From Dysgonamonadaceae bacterium (GTDB lineage Bacteria; Bacteroidota; Bacteroidia; Bacteroidales; Azobacteroidaceae), in the NCBI GenBank assembly GCA_031255425.1, contig JAIRSN010000019.1, positions 1 through 9,272 on the forward strand: DNA of 9,272 bases, given 5' to 3'. A program made the translations under genes and the position numbers. Below, piece by piece: positions 1 to 6,406 of the stretch. Each line of letters starts with the position of its first letter. Within the stretch, counting starts at the first letter, position 1. The notes beneath the pieces were generated by a model. The model did no database searches. It saw only the letters and a list, made by a program, of their open reading frames with translations, and was not told where the DNA came from.

Positions 1-2
1 CG

Positions 3-170
3 GGGAAAGGTGTTCCTTACCTTGAGTTCCCGCGTTTCTTTACGGTAGGCGAGCGATTGGAGCAGCCGCAGCTTTACACTGATGTGCTTGCCGCCCTGAT
101 GGATGATTACCAGAAATACCTGGAACGTATCTGGATCGAGAGCCTGCGAAAGAAGCACTGTCTCTTTTAA
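3..170 (+). CDS. C-terminal fragment, probable peptidyl-prolyl isomerase/SurA-like protein
   Basis: The reading frame is open from the left edge (first full codon at 3) to TAA at 168-170, giving 55 codons with no start in the window. The fragment is charged and helical and ends DDYQKYLERIWIESLRKKH followed by CLF. From memory, the pattern Y-x-x-V-x-x-x-x-x-x-DYQ-x-YLE-x-x-W-x-x-x-LR-x-K at the extreme C-terminus resembles Bacteroidales periplasmic peptidyl-prolyl isomerases of the PpiC/SurA type, where the last helix packs on the chaperone domain. No catalytic parvulin domain is visible, because it would lie upstream. The gene is separated from the phosphate locus by 720 bp of repeat-rich DNA, so it is not part of that operon. 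That the frame is a real gene end is fairly sure; the family assignment is an inference from about 30 residues. Confidence 0.5.
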   Translation, partial: GKGVPYLEFPRFFTVGERLEQPQLYTDVLAALMDDYQKYLERIWIESLRKKHCLF

Positions 171-197
171 TTTTTTGCCTGCCGGGAGGCACGGAAA

Positions 198-214
198 ACG
201 CTTCCGCGTAGCGT
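198..214. repeat. Small inverted repeat ACGCT-N7-AGCGT
   Basis: A perfect 5-bp inverted repeat with a 7-nt loop lies 28 bp after the stop codon of the upstream gene and is followed by TAAAAAC rather than a T-run. It is a poor rho-independent terminator. It more likely belongs to the cluster of palindromes that continues to about position 412. Confidence 0.3.
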
Positions 215-222
215 AAAAACTT

Positions 223-288
223 TCAGGCGCCGCCTCCGGCTCGCCTGATTTTTCTTTTTGCCTTGATGCAAAAAGAAACAAAAAAATC
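223..288. repeat. Two adjoining inverted repeats (TCAGGCG/CGCCTGA and an A/T-rich hairpin)
   Basis: TCAGGCG at 223-229 is exactly reverse-complemented by CGCCTGA at 242-248. Immediately after, GATTTTTCTTTTTGC (247-261) can pair with the A-rich stretch 268-288 around the loop CTTGAT, with a short bulge on the 3' side. A CTTTTTGC / GCAAAAAG hairpin leading into AATCAAGGC is, from memory, a recurring intergenic motif in Bacteroidota genomes. It could act as a bidirectional terminator for the gene ending at 170, or be part of a non-autonomous repeat family. No coding potential is seen. Confidence 0.55.
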
Positions 289-290
289 AA

Positions 291-412
291 GGCTTGGCTT
301 CTTGGCGGACCGCTTCGATTTGCCGGCTAAACGGATTACAACTCGCTTCGCTCAAACAGTAATCCGTTTTTAACGCCGTCGGCATCGAGCGGTTATTCCC
401 GCCTCGAAGCCT
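291..412. repeat. Long imperfect palindrome (about 120 bp) with AACTCGCTTCGCTCAAACA centre
   Basis: The centre is a perfect 11-bp inverted repeat, AAACGGATTAC (329-339) and GTAATCCGTTT (359-369), around a 19-nt loop reading AACTCGCTTCGCTCAAACA. Complementarity continues outward with small bulges: CCGCTTCGAT (about 310-319) against ATCGAGCGG (384-392), GGCGG (304-308) against CCCGCC (398-403), and GGCTT (297-301) against AAGCC (407-411). The full foldback therefore spans about 291-412. The loop motif resembles one I recall from Bacteroidota intergenic repeats (AACTCGCT-x-CGCTCAAACA). This looks like a dispersed extragenic palindrome or MITE-like element and carries no reading frame of its own. 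Confidence 0.6.
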
Positions 413-417
413 AGGCC

Positions 418-426
418 GGGGGGGGG
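418..426 (+). repeat. Nine-G homopolymer run in G/C-rich stretch
   Basis: Nine consecutive G residues are followed by CGGCGGCGG, so the stretch 418-436 is almost pure G with a few C. It lies in non-coding DNA, so slippage would not switch a gene on or off directly. It could fold into G-rich secondary structure or mark an unreliable spot in the assembly. Confidence 0.6.
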
Positions 427-454
427 CGGCGGCGGAGTCCGGAGGACGCCTCTA

Positions 455-469
455 CAACCCGCAGGGTTG
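455..469. repeat. Hairpin CAACCC-GCA-GGGTTG
   Basis: A perfect 6-bp stem closes a GCA triloop. It is G/C-rich and followed by GAGGAGG, not a T-run, so it is not a standard terminator on the + strand. The GCA triloop is the same as in the GACAC-GCA-GTGTC hairpins found after phoR, which suggests a shared style of extragenic palindrome. Confidence 0.45.
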
Positions 470-500
470 GAGGAGGTGGCGCAGCCGTAAAATTGAATTT

Positions 501-540
501 TTAAATGTTAATTGAATTGTTAATTCCTAATTGTTAATAA
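501..540. repeat. AT-rich direct repeats of TGTTAAT
   Basis: TGTTAAT occurs three times, starting at 506, 519 and 532, within a stretch that is almost entirely A/T. Spacings of 13 bp do not match a helical turn, and no promoter pair is evident. It may be simple-sequence drift or a weak protein-binding region. Confidence 0.35.
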
Positions 541-612
541 ACCTTTACTTCTTTTTTTATCTCAAAATGGCTTTCTGGATACTCCTGAAAGCGTTTATGG
601 AATCTGCGAGGC

Positions 613-795
613 GTTTTCGAGGGAAACTCGAACTCGCAAATGTTAACAGATTCATGAGTTGGAGTCGTCCCGGAAACGCAAATGAGAACTCCAAAACGTT
701 TTCGGGACATCCCGGAAACGAGAATGAGTACGCCGGGATGTTTTCGGGATAACCCGGAACGGAAATGGCGACGGCTCAGCCGGACACGCAGCCGC
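613..795. repeat. Degenerate 42-bp tandem repeat with hairpin cores
   Basis: CCGGAA recurs at 670, 712 and 754, and GTTTTCG at 698 and 740 (an older copy is at 613), so the period is 42 bp. The best palindrome is CGTTTTCGGGA-CA-TCCCGGAAACG at 697-720, with one mismatch; TTCGAG/CTCGAA near 616-632 is a second. The block ends in CGGACACGCAGCCGC (781-795), which also occurs in reverse orientation at 9035-9049. On the minus strand the repeat reads as a 14-residue peptide repeat because 42 is a multiple of 3, but nothing else supports a gene. The Pho-box-like repeats start six bases after this block. Confidence 0.55.
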
Positions 796-800
796 CCGCC

Positions 801-840
801 TTGTAACACATTTGTAATAAGTTTTTAAGAAGGATGTAAA
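801..840 (+). promoter_or_regulatory. Putative Pho box: four TTGTAA-like repeats at 11-bp spacing
   Basis: Four heptamers start exactly 11 bp apart: TTGTAAC (801), TTGTAAT (812), TTTTAAG (823) and ATGTAAA (834), with 4-bp spacers ACAT, AAGT and AAGG. Seven-bp direct repeats with 4-bp spacers (11-bp period) are the known architecture of PhoB sites in E. coli, although the word there is CTGTCAT. The last repeat ends 10 bp before the TAATTTTG element at 851. This resembles PhoB sites that replace the -35 region and contact the RNA polymerase sigma subunit. The downstream genes are the phosphate uptake locus and phoB itself, so autoregulation by PhoB is the natural reading. The binding protein is inferred, not shown. 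Confidence 0.7.
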
Positions 841-850
841 GGAGAATCCC

Positions 851-858
851 TAATTTTG
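851..858 (+). promoter_or_regulatory. Bacteroidota -7 promoter element TAATTTTG for the pho locus
   Basis: TAATTTTG matches TAnnTTTG, the -7 element recognised by the Bacteroidota primary sigma factor, at every fixed position. No TTG -33 element lies 19-21 bp upstream; the repeats at 801-840 occupy that space. This fits a promoter that needs an activator. Transcription would start about 6-8 bp downstream, leaving a leader of about 25 nt before the porin ATG at 890. Confidence 0.6.
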
Positions 859-889
859 CCGCGTCAAAATAATTATAAAAAAAGGAAAC

Positions 890-2026
890 ATGAAAAAAAT
901 AACGCTATTCATCGGCACCTTGAGTACGATTCTTCTCACCGCAACGGCTCAGGAAACAGGCAAACACCCCATCCAACTGTCCGGATACCTCCAGACACAG
1001 TACCAGTACGAGGAACAGGGAGCGGAGACCTTCCACCGCGTGGGCATCCGGCGGGGACGGATCAAGATTGCGCACGAAGAAGGGCTGACCTCCGGCGTGA
1101 TTCAGGTCGACCTGACGGAAAAAGGCATCGCCCTGAAAGACGCTTACCTGAACCTGAAAGACCCCTGGCTTCACACCTTGCAGTTGCGGGCAGGCGTCTT
1201 CAATCGCCCCTTTGGGCACGAGATCGGCTATTCCTCGTCGCAACGCGAATCGCCCGAACGCTCGACCGTCTTCCGGACGCTCTTTCCGGATGAACGCGAC
1301 CTGGGGTTGATGCTGGTGTTGCAGGCGCCCGGGACGTCTTCCTGGCATTTCCTGAAGCTGGAAGCCGGGCTTTTTGCCGGAAACGGAATCCAGCCGGAGA
1401 TTGATAACCGCAAGGATTTTATCGGTCACCTGTCGGCGAATCGAACGGCAGGCCGTTTCTCGTGGGGCGCCGGCGTTTCGTATTACAACGGCGGCGTGTA
1501 CCAGGGAACAGACCAGGTCTATAAGATGCAGGGCAAGCGTTTTGTGGCGGACGCCGCCGCCCGTGCCGGGCTGTTCTCCCGAAGGGAATACGCCGGTGCG
1601 GATGCGCAACTCCGGTGGAAAAACCGGCTGGGCACGACCCGGTTCCGCGCAGAATACCTGCAAGGACAGCAACCGGGGACGGCAACAAGCAGCCAAAGTC
1701 CCCATTCGTCCACCCTGCCGGCGGCGGACACCTATCTCCGGCGGTTTCAGGGGGGATCCGTCCTTTGCGTGCAGGACATCGGCACGCTTCCTTTCTCGGC
1801 GGTGCTGAAATACGATTGGTACGACCCCAACACGGAGGTCGCCGGGGACGATGCACCCGCGGCGGCGGATGTGTCCCGGCATACCTTCGGCTTCGGGGCT
1901 TTGTGGAGAATCAACAACCGGCTGCGCTTGCAGGCTTTTTACGAAATCAATGCCCACGAAACCGCCGTTTCCATCGAACAGGCGGCGGCGGATGTGTTGA
2001 CGCTCCGGTTGCAATATAAATTTTAA
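890..2026 (+). CDS. OprO/OprP-like phosphate-selective outer-membrane porin
   Basis: The 378-residue product has a signal peptide (lysines at 2-3, hydrophobic core to about residue 18, likely cleavage after TATA at 20, mature protein starting QE). The mature part alternates short amphipathic strands and turns, and it ends LRLQYKF with a C-terminal phenylalanine, the usual last-strand signature for BAM assembly. Early segments QLSGYLQTQYQYEE and RRGRIKIAHE, and a strand containing RAGVFNRPFGHEIGYSSSQRE, resemble the Porin_O_P family (phosphate/polyphosphate porins OprP and OprO). Position as first gene, 16 bp before pstS and right after a Pho-box-like promoter, supports phosphate or polyphosphate import across the outer membrane. 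The start at 890 is preceded by AAAAAAAGGAAAC and gives the intact signal peptide. Family assignment is fairly sure; phosphate selectivity is inferred from context, since arginine-rich constriction residues cannot be placed without a structure. Confidence 0.8.
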   Translation: MKKITLFIGTLSTILLTATAQETGKHPIQLSGYLQTQYQYEEQGAETFHRVGIRRGRIKIAHEEGLTSGVIQVDLTEKGIALKDAYLNLKDPWLHTLQLRAGVFNRPFGHEIGYSSSQRESPERSTVFRTLFPDERDLGLMLVLQAPGTSSWHFLKLEAGLFAGNGIQPEIDNRKDFIGHLSANRTAGRFSWGAGVSYYNGGVYQGTDQVYKMQGKRFVADAAARAGLFSRREYAGADAQLRWKNRLGTTRFRAEYLQGQQPGTATSSQSPHSSTLPAADTYLRRFQGGSVLCVQDIGTLPFSAVLKYDWYDPNTEVAGDDAPAAADVSRHTFGFGALWRINNRLRLQAFYEINAHETAVSIEQAAADVLTLRLQYKF

Positions 2027-2042
2027 TTTAACACTATTTTTT

Positions 2043-2855
2043 ATGAAACAGTTTGTTTTTTTGACCCTGATCGGGGTCCTGTGTGTAACAGCAGTTCAGG
2101 CGCAAAAAGTAAAAGGTTCCGACACCGTCCTGCCCCTGTCGCAAAAAGAGGCGGAGCGGTACATGAAAACCCATCCGTCGGCAACGGTGACCGTGACGGG
2201 CGGCGGCAGCGGCGTCGGGATTTCCGCCCTGATCGAGGGGACGACCGACATCGCCCAGTCTTCCCGCAAAATAAAGTTTGACGAGAAACAGAAAATCCGG
2301 GCGGGCGCCCAGACGGTGGAAGAAATCATCATCGCTTACGACGCGCTGGCGGTGGTCGTTCATCCCCGCAACCCGGTGCAGGAGCTGACCCGCGAACAGT
2401 TGGAAGGGATTTTCACCGGGAAAATAACCAACTGGAAAGAGGTGGGCGGCAGCGACCTGAAAATCATTCCCTACTCCCGCGAAACCTCTTCCGGGACCTA
2501 TGAGTTCTTCAAAGAGAGCGTCCTGAAGAACCGGAACTACAAAAACGGCATCCTGAGCATGCCCGCCACCGGCGCGATTGTCCAGTCGGTCAGCCAGACC
2601 AGGGGCGCCATCGGATACATCGGGCTTGCCTACCTCAACCGGGAAGTGAAAGCCCTCCGCGTGTCTTACGACGGGGGCGGGACGTTTACGGCGCCCTCGG
2701 TGGCGAATGCCAAAAACGGTACGTACCCCATTGTGCGCCCGCTTTATTTCTACTACATCACCCGGTCGGAAAAGGCGGTGCGCCCTTTTATCGATTATGT
2801 GCTTTCGCCGGCAGGCCAGCAAATCGTCCATGAAACCGGATTTATTGCGTTGTAA
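2043..2855 (+). CDS. pstS: PstS, periplasmic phosphate-binding protein
   Basis: A 270-residue substrate-binding protein of the high-affinity phosphate ABC transporter. Residues 1-20 are a signal peptide ending AVQA before QK; there is no lipobox cysteine, so it should be a soluble periplasmic protein. Phosphate-binding loops are visible: KGSDTVLPLS (25-33), TGGGSGVGI (52-60), DIAQSSR (69-75) and SRETSSGTYEFF (145-156), the family motif in which Ser, Arg, Ser, Gly and Thr contact the anion. NPVQELTREQLEGIF (110-124) followed by KITNWKEVGG is a standard PstS segment. The C-terminus (FIDYVLSPAGQQIV) is typical. Length is normal for the short Bacteroidota type. The gene starts 16 bp after the porin and overlaps the proposed pstC start by 26 bp, so the two are cotranscribed and probably translationally coupled. 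Confidence 0.93.
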   Translation: MKQFVFLTLIGVLCVTAVQAQKVKGSDTVLPLSQKEAERYMKTHPSATVTVTGGGSGVGISALIEGTTDIAQSSRKIKFDEKQKIRAGAQTVEEIIIAYDALAVVVHPRNPVQELTREQLEGIFTGKITNWKEVGGSDLKIIPYSRETSSGTYEFFKESVLKNRNYKNGILSMPATGAIVQSVSQTRGAIGYIGLAYLNREVKALRVSYDGGGTFTAPSVANAKNGTYPIVRPLYFYYITRSEKAVRPFIDYVLSPAGQQIVHETGFIAL

Positions 2856-4026
2856 ACGGAAGGGGTTCCGCCTTTTTGCCGAGGCGCTTTTCACGCTGAG
2901 CGGGACGGTCACCACGGTCGTTATCCTGCTGATCATCCTTTTCCTTTTCAAAGAAGGGGCGGGACTGTTCCGGAGCAACGAGGTGGAGAAAGGCTATTCG
3001 CTCTGCGTCCACGCATCGAGTCCGGTGGAACGGCTGAGCCCGGCGCAAATCAAACAAATCTTTGATTATGAAACGGAATGGATCCCGTTCCGCCTGGAAG
3101 ATCTTTTCGACCGCTATTCCGAAGAAGAATTGGGCAAGGACTACGCACTTCTCCCCGGAAAATTGGGCGAAGAAATAACGAAAGAGCCTAAATTAGTCGC
3201 CTTTGTTCCGACGCAATACGTCCCCACCGGTTTGCCGACAGTCCGCGTCCTGCCCGGCAGCCGGATCGGATGGCTCCGCTTTTTCGGGGGAAAAGAATGG
3301 ATGCCCACCGCTACGCCCGCCCCGCTGTTCGGCGTGCTTCCGCTGCTTCTGGGGACGCTCTGGGTAAGCCTTTTTGCCATCCTTATCGCCTTGCCCTTAG
3401 GTTTGGGGGCGACGGTCTACCTGTCGGAGCTGGCGGGCGAAAAGATGCGCCGCCTGCTGAAGCCTGCCATCGAGTTGCTGGCGGGGATTCCCTCCGTTGT
3501 CTACGGCTTTTTCGGGCTGGTGGTGCTGGTTCCGTTTCTTCAGCGGACGGGGGGATTGCCTGTCGGCGAAACCGCCCTTGCCGGCAGCCTGATCCTGGCG
3601 ATTATGGCGTTGCCGACCATTATTACGGTAGCGGAAGATGCGATGCGCAATACGCCGAAAGCGCTGCGGGAAGCGAGCCTGGCGTTGGGCGCCACCCGCT
3701 GGCAAACCATTTACCGGGTGGTCTTTCCGGCTTCCGTTTCCGGAATCTCCGCGGCGATTGTCCTGGGAATCGGGCGCGCGGTCGGCGAAACGATGGCGGT
3801 GCTGATGGTCACAGGCAATGCCGCCGTGATGCCGTCCAGCTTGCTGGAACCTGTCCGCACCATTCCCGCCACCATTGCGGCGGAACTGGGCGAGGCGCCC
3901 GCCGGGGGAGCGCATTACCAGGCGCTGTTTATGCTGGGATGTATCCTGTTCCTGATCACCCTGCTGATCAGCACGGCGGCGGAAATTATTTCGGGAAAAT
4001 CATTCTATAATAAAAAAGGAATATGA
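2830..4026 (+). CDS. pstC: PstC, phosphate ABC transporter permease with large periplasmic insert
   Basis: The frame is open from further upstream, but ATG at 2830 gives a 398-residue protein beginning MKPDLLRCKRKGFRLFAEAL, with basic residues directly before TM1 (about 22-42). An earlier ATG at 2707 would add 41 residues with no family likeness. Residues about 50-160 form a periplasmic insert absent from the shorter proteobacterial PstC. Within it VHASSPVERLSPAQIKQIF (60-78) resembles the PstS segment NPVQELTREQLEGIF. The permease core follows: TM segments near 165-190, 213-236, 250-268, 303-327 and 366-386. The cytoplasmic EAA loop [20 protein letters not shown] (281-300) docks on PstB. The product pairs with PstA to form the phosphate channel. 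The gene overlaps pstA by 4 bp (ATGA) and pstS by 26 bp. Confidence 0.9.
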   Translation: MKPDLLRCKRKGFRLFAEALFTLSGTVTTVVILLIILFLFKEGAGLFRSNEVEKGYSLCVHASSPVERLSPAQIKQIFDYETEWIPFRLEDLFDRYSEEELGKDYALLPGKLGEEITKEPKLVAFVPTQYVPTGLPTVRVLPGSRIGWLRFFGGKEWMPTATPAPLFGVLPLLLGTLWVSLFAILIALPLGLGATVYLSELAGEKMRRLLKPAIELLAGIPSVVYGFFGLVVLVPFLQRTGGLPVGETALAGSLILAIMALPTIITVAEDAMRNTPKALREASLALGATRWQTIYRVVFPASVSGISAAIVLGIGRAVGETMAVLMVTGNAAVMPSSLLEPVRTIPATIAAELGEAPAGGAHYQALFMLGCILFLITLLISTAAEIISGKSFYNKKGI

Positions 4027-4871
4027 ATAAAAGAACAAGCCAACGGATTGCTTTCGGCATCTTCCGGATCCTGGGAATAAGCGTTGTCGGGATTCTGGTG
4101 GGGATACTCGGTTTTATTGTGTACCACGGGGTGGGGGCGGTTAGCTGGGAGTTCCTGACCACGGCGCCTTCCGATGGAATGACGGCGGGCGGGATTTTTC
4201 CTGCCATCGTGGGAACGCTTTGCTTAGTGGCGGGCAGTTTGACGATTGCCGTTCCGCTGGGCGTGATGTCGGCGATTTACACCACCGAGTACGCGGGAAA
4301 CGGGCGGGTGATCCGGTTGATCCGCATCATGACCAACAACCTGAGCGGCATCCCGTCGATTATCTTCGGGTTGTTCGGCATGGCGCTGTTTGTGAACCGG
4401 CTGGGGTTTGGCGATTCCATCCTGGCGGGTTCCTGTACGCTGGGGCTGCTGGTGTTGCCGGTGGTCATCCGCACAACGGAGGAGGCGCTGAAAGCCATTC
4501 CCGATGCCTTCCGGACGGGCAGCCTTGCCCTGGGCGCCACCCGCCTGCAAACGGTCGGGCGAATCCTTTTGCCGGCGGCATTTCCCAATATCATCACCGG
4601 GCTGATTCTTTCCGTCGGGCGGGTGGCGGGCGAGACGGCGCCGATTCTCTTTACGGTGGCGGCGTATTTCCTGCCGCGTTTGCCGGAAAGCGTTTTCGAC
4701 CAGGTGATGGCATTGCCCTACCACCTCTATGTGATTGTGACCAGCGGCACCGACCTCGAAGCGGCGCGCCCGGTTGCTTACGGGACGGCGCTGGTGTTGA
4801 TTGTCCTGGTATTGTTCATGAATTTACTGGCTTCTTTTTTCCGGAAAATACTGGATGCAAAGAAGGGTTAA
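4023..4871 (+). CDS. pstA: PstA, phosphate ABC transporter permease
   Basis: The 282-residue product is an inner-membrane permease, second half of the phosphate channel. TM1 lies at about 13-35, followed by a short periplasmic stretch ([20 protein letters not shown], 41-60) typical of PstA. The membrane core includes [19 protein letters not shown] (105-123), the counterpart of LLAGIPSVVYGFFGL in PstC. The EAA coupling loop is at about 164-184 ([20 protein letters not shown]), then [11 protein letters not shown] (200-210), another family hallmark. A final TM covers about 254-274 before the tail RKILDAKKG. The start overlaps the pstC stop as ATGA at 4023-4026, the usual sign of translational coupling and equal production of the two permeases. 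Length is normal for the family and no damage is seen. Confidence 0.93.
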   Translation: MNKRTSQRIAFGIFRILGISVVGILVGILGFIVYHGVGAVSWEFLTTAPSDGMTAGGIFPAIVGTLCLVAGSLTIAVPLGVMSAIYTTEYAGNGRVIRLIRIMTNNLSGIPSIIFGLFGMALFVNRLGFGDSILAGSCTLGLLVLPVVIRTTEEALKAIPDAFRTGSLALGATRLQTVGRILLPAAFPNIITGLILSVGRVAGETAPILFTVAAYFLPRLPESVFDQVMALPYHLYVIVTSGTDLEAARPVAYGTALVLIVLVLFMNLLASFFRKILDAKKG

Positions 4872-4884
4872 CAACGAAAAACAA

Positions 4885-5631
4885 ATGATAGAAGCGAAAA
4901 ATATTGATTTTTACTACGGCGATTTTCATGCCTTGAAAAATATCAGCATGAAAATGGAGGCGCATACCGTGACGGCGTTTATCGGTCCGTCCGGTTGCGG
5001 GAAGTCGACCTTTCTGCGCCTGTTCAACCGGATGAACGACCTGATCGACGCCACGCGGCTGACCGGTGAATGCCGGATCGATGGCGCGGACATTTACCAC
5101 AAATCGGTGGACGTAGACGAATTGCGGAAAAAAGTAGGAATGGTTTTCCAGAAGCCGAATCCGTTTCCGAAATCCGTTTTCGAAAATGTAGCGTACGGGT
5201 TGAGGGTAGGGGGGATGACGGACAAAAACCGGATTCGCCAGCGGGTGGAGGCGGCGCTGACCGGCGCTGCGCTCTGGGACGAGGTGAAGGACAAACTGAA
5301 GAAATCTGCCTTCGAGCTGTCCGGCGGGCAACAGCAGCGGCTTTGCATTGCGCGCGCGCTGGCTATTTCGCCTGCCATACTCCTGATGGACGAACCGGCG
5401 TCGGCGCTCGACCCGGTTTCCACCTCCAAAATCGAAGACCTGATTCATGTGTTGAAAAAGGAGTATACCCTCGTGATTGTCACGCACAACATGCAGCAAG
5501 CGGCGCGCGTAAGCGATAAAACCGGCTTTTTCATGCTGGGAGAATTGGTCGAATTCAGTGATACGAAGAAAATGTTTCTGAATCCCGAAAAGGAAGAAAC
5601 GCAAAATTACCTTACCGGAAGATTCGGGTAG
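4885..5631 (+). CDS. pstB: PstB, phosphate ABC transporter ATPase
   Basis: With ATG at 4885 the product is 248 residues, close to the usual 250 or so, and begins [20 protein letters not shown] like other PstB proteins. A second in-frame ATG at 4855 (10 residues longer, overlapping pstA) cannot be excluded. All ATPase motifs are intact: Walker [10 protein letters not shown] (34-42), Q-loop VFQKPNPFP (87-95), ABC signature LSGGQQQR (145-152), Walker B ILLMDEP (165-171) with catalytic E170, D-loop SALD (173-176) and H-loop [10 protein letters not shown] (199-208). The [13 protein letters not shown] segment and the NRMNDLI stretch after Walker A are PstB hallmarks that separate it from other importer ATPases. 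The protein would dimerise on the cytoplasmic face of PstC/PstA and hydrolyse ATP to drive phosphate import. phoU follows after 29 bp. Confidence 0.95.
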   Translation: MIEAKNIDFYYGDFHALKNISMKMEAHTVTAFIGPSGCGKSTFLRLFNRMNDLIDATRLTGECRIDGADIYHKSVDVDELRKKVGMVFQKPNPFPKSVFENVAYGLRVGGMTDKNRIRQRVEAALTGAALWDEVKDKLKKSAFELSGGQQQRLCIARALAISPAILLMDEPASALDPVSTSKIEDLIHVLKKEYTLVIVTHNMQQAARVSDKTGFFMLGELVEFSDTKKMFLNPEKEETQNYLTGRFG

Positions 5632-5660
5632 CCCTTTTCTTCCTTTAATAAAAATAAAAA

Positions 5661-6338
5661 ATGAAACATGCGGAAAAAGAATTGATTGCCATAAAAGAGG
5701 AAGTGAGCCGGATGTGGACGCTCGTCCTTTCGCAGTTGGAGAAAGCGAAGCAGGCTTTTTTCAATAACGATGTGGAGCAGGCGCGCGAAGTGGTCAGCCG
5801 CGAGAAACGGGTGAACACGTTTGAGTTGAAAATCGACAGCGATTGCGAGAACTACATCGCGTTGTATAACCCGGTTGCCATCGACCTGCGCCTGGTGCTT
5901 TCGCTGATCAAAATCAGTTACACGCTGGAGCGCATCGGCGATTTTGCGGAGGGAATTGCGCGGCATATCGTCGAGGACAGTTGCGACGCCGTCACCGAAA
6001 GCCTGAAGGACGAACTGGAGCTGGCGGTGATGTTCGACACGGTCATCGAAATGCTTTCCGACAGCTTCACGGCGCTCGACTCGGAAAACACCCGGCTTTC
6101 GGGGAAAATTCTGGCGAAAGACGAGCGAATCGACGCGATTTACCGCAACGCCATCCGGAAGCTGGCGGTTTACCTGCGGAAAGAACCCGCGCAAATCGAA
6201 TGCGGGCTGAAAACGATGCTGATTTTACGGAAAATAGAACGCATCGGCGACCATTGCAGCAATATTGTGGAAGAAATTGTGTTTTATATCGATGCCAAGG
6301 TGTTGAAACATAAAAAGAACAGGGAGCCTGCCGCCTGA
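5661..6338 (+). CDS. phoU: PhoU, phosphate signalling/transport regulator
   Basis: The 225-residue all-helical cytoplasmic protein has two PhoU three-helix repeats. The metal-binding helices appear once per repeat: TLERIGDFAEGIARHIVE (88-105) and KIERIGDHCSNIVEEIVFY (191-209), each with the E-x-x-D type cluster that coordinates iron, zinc or nickel in known PhoU structures. The N-terminal half also shows NPVAIDLRLVLSLIKIS (70-86), the commonest PhoU signature. PhoU represses Pho signalling when phosphate is plentiful, by linking the PstSCAB transporter to PhoR, and also protects against excess phosphate uptake. It lies 29 bp after pstB and 68 bp before phoB, in the usual order. The tail KHKKNREPAA is variable in the family. 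No anomaly is seen. Confidence 0.93.
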   Translation: MKHAEKELIAIKEEVSRMWTLVLSQLEKAKQAFFNNDVEQAREVVSREKRVNTFELKIDSDCENYIALYNPVAIDLRLVLSLIKISYTLERIGDFAEGIARHIVEDSCDAVTESLKDELELAVMFDTVIEMLSDSFTALDSENTRLSGKILAKDERIDAIYRNAIRKLAVYLRKEPAQIECGLKTMLILRKIERIGDHCSNIVEEIVFYIDAKVLKHKKNREPAA

Positions 6339-6371
6339 AGCCCTGCCGCCGGGAATCCCGAAAAGAATCCG

Positions 6372-6379
6372 TATCTTTA
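6372..6379 (+). promoter_or_regulatory. Possible internal -7 element TATCTTTA upstream of phoB
   Basis: In the 68-bp phoU-phoB gap, TATCTTTA matches TAnnTTTG except for the last base and sits 27 bp before the phoB ATG, a normal distance. No TTG -33 element and no 11-bp-phased repeat is visible upstream. It may give weak basal expression of the two-component system independent of the main promoter. Confidence 0.35.
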
Positions 6380-6406
6380 CACGGAATTTTATAATACATA
6401 CTGTTT

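Noticed and set aside
534..809. Minus-strand frame of 91 codons with a 14-residue repeat over the upstream tandem repeat
   Set aside because: The periodic peptide is a by-product of a 42-bp DNA repeat; it spans the proposed Pho box region, has no promoter or family likeness, and the repeat copies differ by non-conservative changes.
837..844. TAAAGGAG as a Shine-Dalgarno site
   Set aside because: It is about 45 bp upstream of the porin ATG and lies upstream of the proposed -7 element, so it would not be in the mRNA; no start codon follows at the right distance.
905..2014. Long minus-strand frame opposite the porin gene
   Set aside because: It is the antisense shadow of a GC-rich coding gene. 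The plus-strand frame has signal peptide, beta-barrel pattern and operon context; the minus-strand product has none.
2707..2829. Upstream extension of pstC to the ATG at 2707
   Set aside because: The extra 41 residues overlap pstS by about 150 bp, are basic and low-complexity, and do not resemble a PstC N-terminus; the ATG at 2830 gives a normal 398-residue protein.
6349..6359. CGGG-AAT-CCCG hairpin after phoU as a terminator
   Set aside because: The stem is only 4 bp and is followed by AAAAG, not a T-run; read-through into phoB is more likely.
6376..6404. Second Pho box before phoB
   Set aside because: TTTACAC, TTTTATA and ATACTGT at 11-bp steps share too little with one another or with the repeats at 801-840 to count.
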